Source: Hydrogenophaga sp.
GTDB lineage: Bacteria; Pseudomonadota; Gammaproteobacteria; Burkholderiales; Burkholderiaceae_C
Reading direction: 5' to 3'
Length of the DNA stretch: 6,651 nt
Assembly: GCA_025458415.1 (NCBI GenBank)
Contig: JALOSN010000209.1
Location: 1 to 6,651 of the forward strand
In this document: in pieces, positions 5,705-6,651 of the stretch
Layout: each line of letters begins with the position of its first letter
Position numbering within the stretch: the stretch's first letter is position 1
The notes under the pieces: generated by a model
Told to the model about the DNA's origin: nothing
Database searches by the model: none
What the model saw: the letters and a program-made list of their open reading frames with translations, nothing else
Made by a program: the position numbers and the translations under genes

Positions 5705-6427
5705 ATGAACCACGAAGCCCGATGGCTGGGTTCGGCGCCCGCGCCTGCACAGGCACTTGAGCAGCCGCCCTCAGCCGCTCCCGCGAACGAGCCTGGCCGC
5801 GCAGACGCCCAGGCCACCGTGCCGATCCGATCACTTTCAAGATCGCATGCACGCGCGATCACGCGCCACCTGCTGGCGCTGCCGCCCCAGGACCGCTACC
5901 TGCGTTTCGGCTATGCCGCGACCGACGAACAGATCCGCCGCTATGTCGAGCGGCTGAATTTCGAGCGGGACGAACTGCTGGGCATCTTCAACCGCCGGCT
6001 GCAGTTGATTGCCATGGCCCACCTGGCGTTTTCGACCGACCCGCGCTGCCTCAGCTGTGCCGAGTTCGGCGTGTCGGTCTCGCGCAGCGCGCGCGGCCGG
6101 GGTTATGGCAGCCAGCTGTTCGGGCGGGCGGTCGTGCATGCCCGCAACGAAGGTGTGCAGATGCTGTTCATCCATGCGCTGAGCGAAAACACCGCCATGT
6201 TGCGCATCGCCCGCAAGGCAGGCGCCACCATCGAGCGCGACGGACCCGAGAGCGAGGCCCATCTGCGCCTGCCCCCGGCCGACTTCGACTCGAGGGTCAG
6301 CGAGCTGGTGGATCGGCAGCTGGCGCTGACCGACTACCACCTCAAGGCGCAGGCCCGCCTGTTCTGGCGGGTGCTGTCAGGCCTGCAGTCGCTGCCGCAG
6401 GACGTGCTGCGCCGCATGCGCCTGTGA
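5705..6427 (+). CDS. GNAT-family N-acetyltransferase
   Basis: A 240-residue protein. Residues 1-38 are Ala/Pro-rich and probably disordered. A GNAT domain spans roughly 40-190. The acetyl-CoA binding motif A is clear: AEFGVSVSRSARGRGYGSQLF, where RGRGYG (130-135) is the Q/RxxGxG/A pyrophosphate loop. The following strand and helix, MLFIHALSENTAMLRIARKAGA (153-174), fit motif B and end in the usual KxGA. Residues 195-235 form a helical tail outside the core domain. ATG 5705 is used because the frame upstream crosses the promoter-like region and reads as non-protein-like sequence. The acceptor substrate cannot be told from sequence; small-molecule or protein acetylation are both possible. The gene stands alone between the damaged Lrp gene and a hairpin, so it is probably monocistronic. 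Confidence 0.88.
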   Translation: MNHEARWLGSAPAPAQALEQPPSAAPANEPGRADAQATVPIRSLSRSHARAITRHLLALPPQDRYLRFGYAATDEQIRRYVERLNFERDELLGIFNRRLQLIAMAHLAFSTDPRCLSCAEFGVSVSRSARGRGYGSQLFGRAVVHARNEGVQMLFIHALSENTAMLRIARKAGATIERDGPESEAHLRLPPADFDSRVSELVDRQLALTDYHLKAQARLFWRVLSGLQSLPQDVLRRMRL

Positions 6428-6432
6428 GTGTC

Positions 6433-6461
6433 GGCCGCGGGCGCAGCTCCCCGCGGCCTTT
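6433..6461 (+). terminator. Hairpin after the GNAT gene, possible terminator
   Basis: GGCCGCGGG (6433-6441) pairs with CCCGCGGCC (6450-6458) around an 8-base loop, a perfect 9-bp GC-rich stem five bases after the stop codon. Only three T residues follow, so Rho-independent termination may be weak. The position directly after the gene supports a terminator role. Confidence 0.55.
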
Positions 6462-6489
6462 GCGTGGCAGGGACCCCTTCGGTTATCCT
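6460..6489 (+). promoter_or_regulatory. Weak predicted promoter upstream of the corC-like gene
   Basis: TTGCGT (6460-6465) and TATCCT (6484-6489) are 18 bases apart, each matching the sigma-70 consensus at about four of six positions. The -35 element would overlap the tail of the preceding hairpin. It would give a leader of about 25 bases before GTG 6521, without a clear Shine-Dalgarno. Confidence 0.3.
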
Positions 6490-6520
6490 TCCCCCCTGAC
6501 GCAACTACCGCCCTCCTTCA

Positions 6521-6651
6521 GTGGCCGACTCCCCTCCCAGTAGCGGGCCGCAGCGCAGCCTGCGGCAACCCGACAAACGCGGTCTGCTCCAGAAACTCGC
6601 CGAGTTCCTGCACCCCGGACCGGATTCCAAGGATGAGCTGATCGAGACCCT
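6521..6651 (+). CDS. corC: CorC/HlyC-family transporter or efflux protein, N-terminal part (truncated by window edge)
   Basis: From GTG 6521 the frame is open to the window edge, 43 complete codons. The first about 25 residues are polar and variable. They lead into LLQKLAEFLHPGPDSKDELIETL, which matches the N-terminus of CorC/YbeX-type proteins of Burkholderiales as I recall them; this precedes the paired CBS domains and C-terminal CorC_HlyC domain. The family is linked to magnesium/cobalt homeostasis, and its cytoplasmic members lack the N-terminal membrane domain, as seems the case here. GTG is the only plausible start: no in-frame ATG lies between the upstream promoter-like region and the conserved part. 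The domains that would prove the family lie outside the window. Confidence 0.7.
   Translation, partial: MADSPPSSGPQRSLRQPDKRGLLQKLAEFLHPGPDSKDELIET

Noticed and set aside
1..6651. CRISPR arrays, tRNA or rRNA genes, insertion sequences and phage genes
   Set aside because: No regularly spaced direct repeats, no cloverleaf-like or rRNA-like segments, and no transposase or integrase motifs were seen on either strand.

Overview
The window is high-GC bacterial chromosome with tightly packed, ordinary metabolic genes on both strands. Codon use, the phenylalanine hydroxylase/HPPD pair, a LiuR-type MerR regulator, a CorC whose N-terminus reads HPGPDSKDELI, and a GC-rich hairpin repeat of the kind I recall from Comamonadaceae all point to Burkholderiales, probably Comamonadaceae or a close relative. 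This assignment is inference; there is no 16S or other marker.

Left part (1-3108). A partial minus-strand gene of unknown function runs off the left edge (1-143). A 384-base stretch without a convincing gene follows. Next comes a minus-strand MBL-fold metallohydrolase (528-1598), divergent from a cysteine-free MerR-family regulator (1722-2132). A 22-bp inverted repeat (1627-1648) lies between them and is the obvious operator for that regulator. The pattern resembles LiuR-type regulators of branched-chain amino acid/acyl-CoA catabolism. A membrane-anchored alpha/beta hydrolase (2146-3108) follows the regulator in the same direction.

Centre (3030-5175). A minus-strand operon for aromatic amino acid breakdown: 4-hydroxyphenylpyruvate dioxygenase (3886-5058), then phenylalanine 4-hydroxylase (3030-3884), separated by one base. 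PhhA makes tyrosine from phenylalanine. After transamination (enzyme not in this window), HPPD turns 4-hydroxyphenylpyruvate into homogentisate. The 3' end of phhA overlaps the 3' end of the convergent hydrolase gene by 79 bases. The HPPD N-terminus carries an extension encoded by a hairpin repeat element.

Right part (5176-6651). Divergent from the HPPD operon is an Lrp/AsnC-family regulator whose gene has an internal deletion of about 56 bases in the effector domain, leaving its C-terminus out of frame. After it come a GNAT-family acetyltransferase (5705-6427), a GC-rich hairpin, and the start of a CorC/HlyC-type gene (from GTG 6521) that leaves the window on the right.

I found no new multi-gene system. 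The most notable points are the damaged Lrp gene next to its presumed target operon, the repeat element read as protein inside HPPD, the long convergent overlap, and two promoters placed so close to their start codons that leaderless transcripts are likely.
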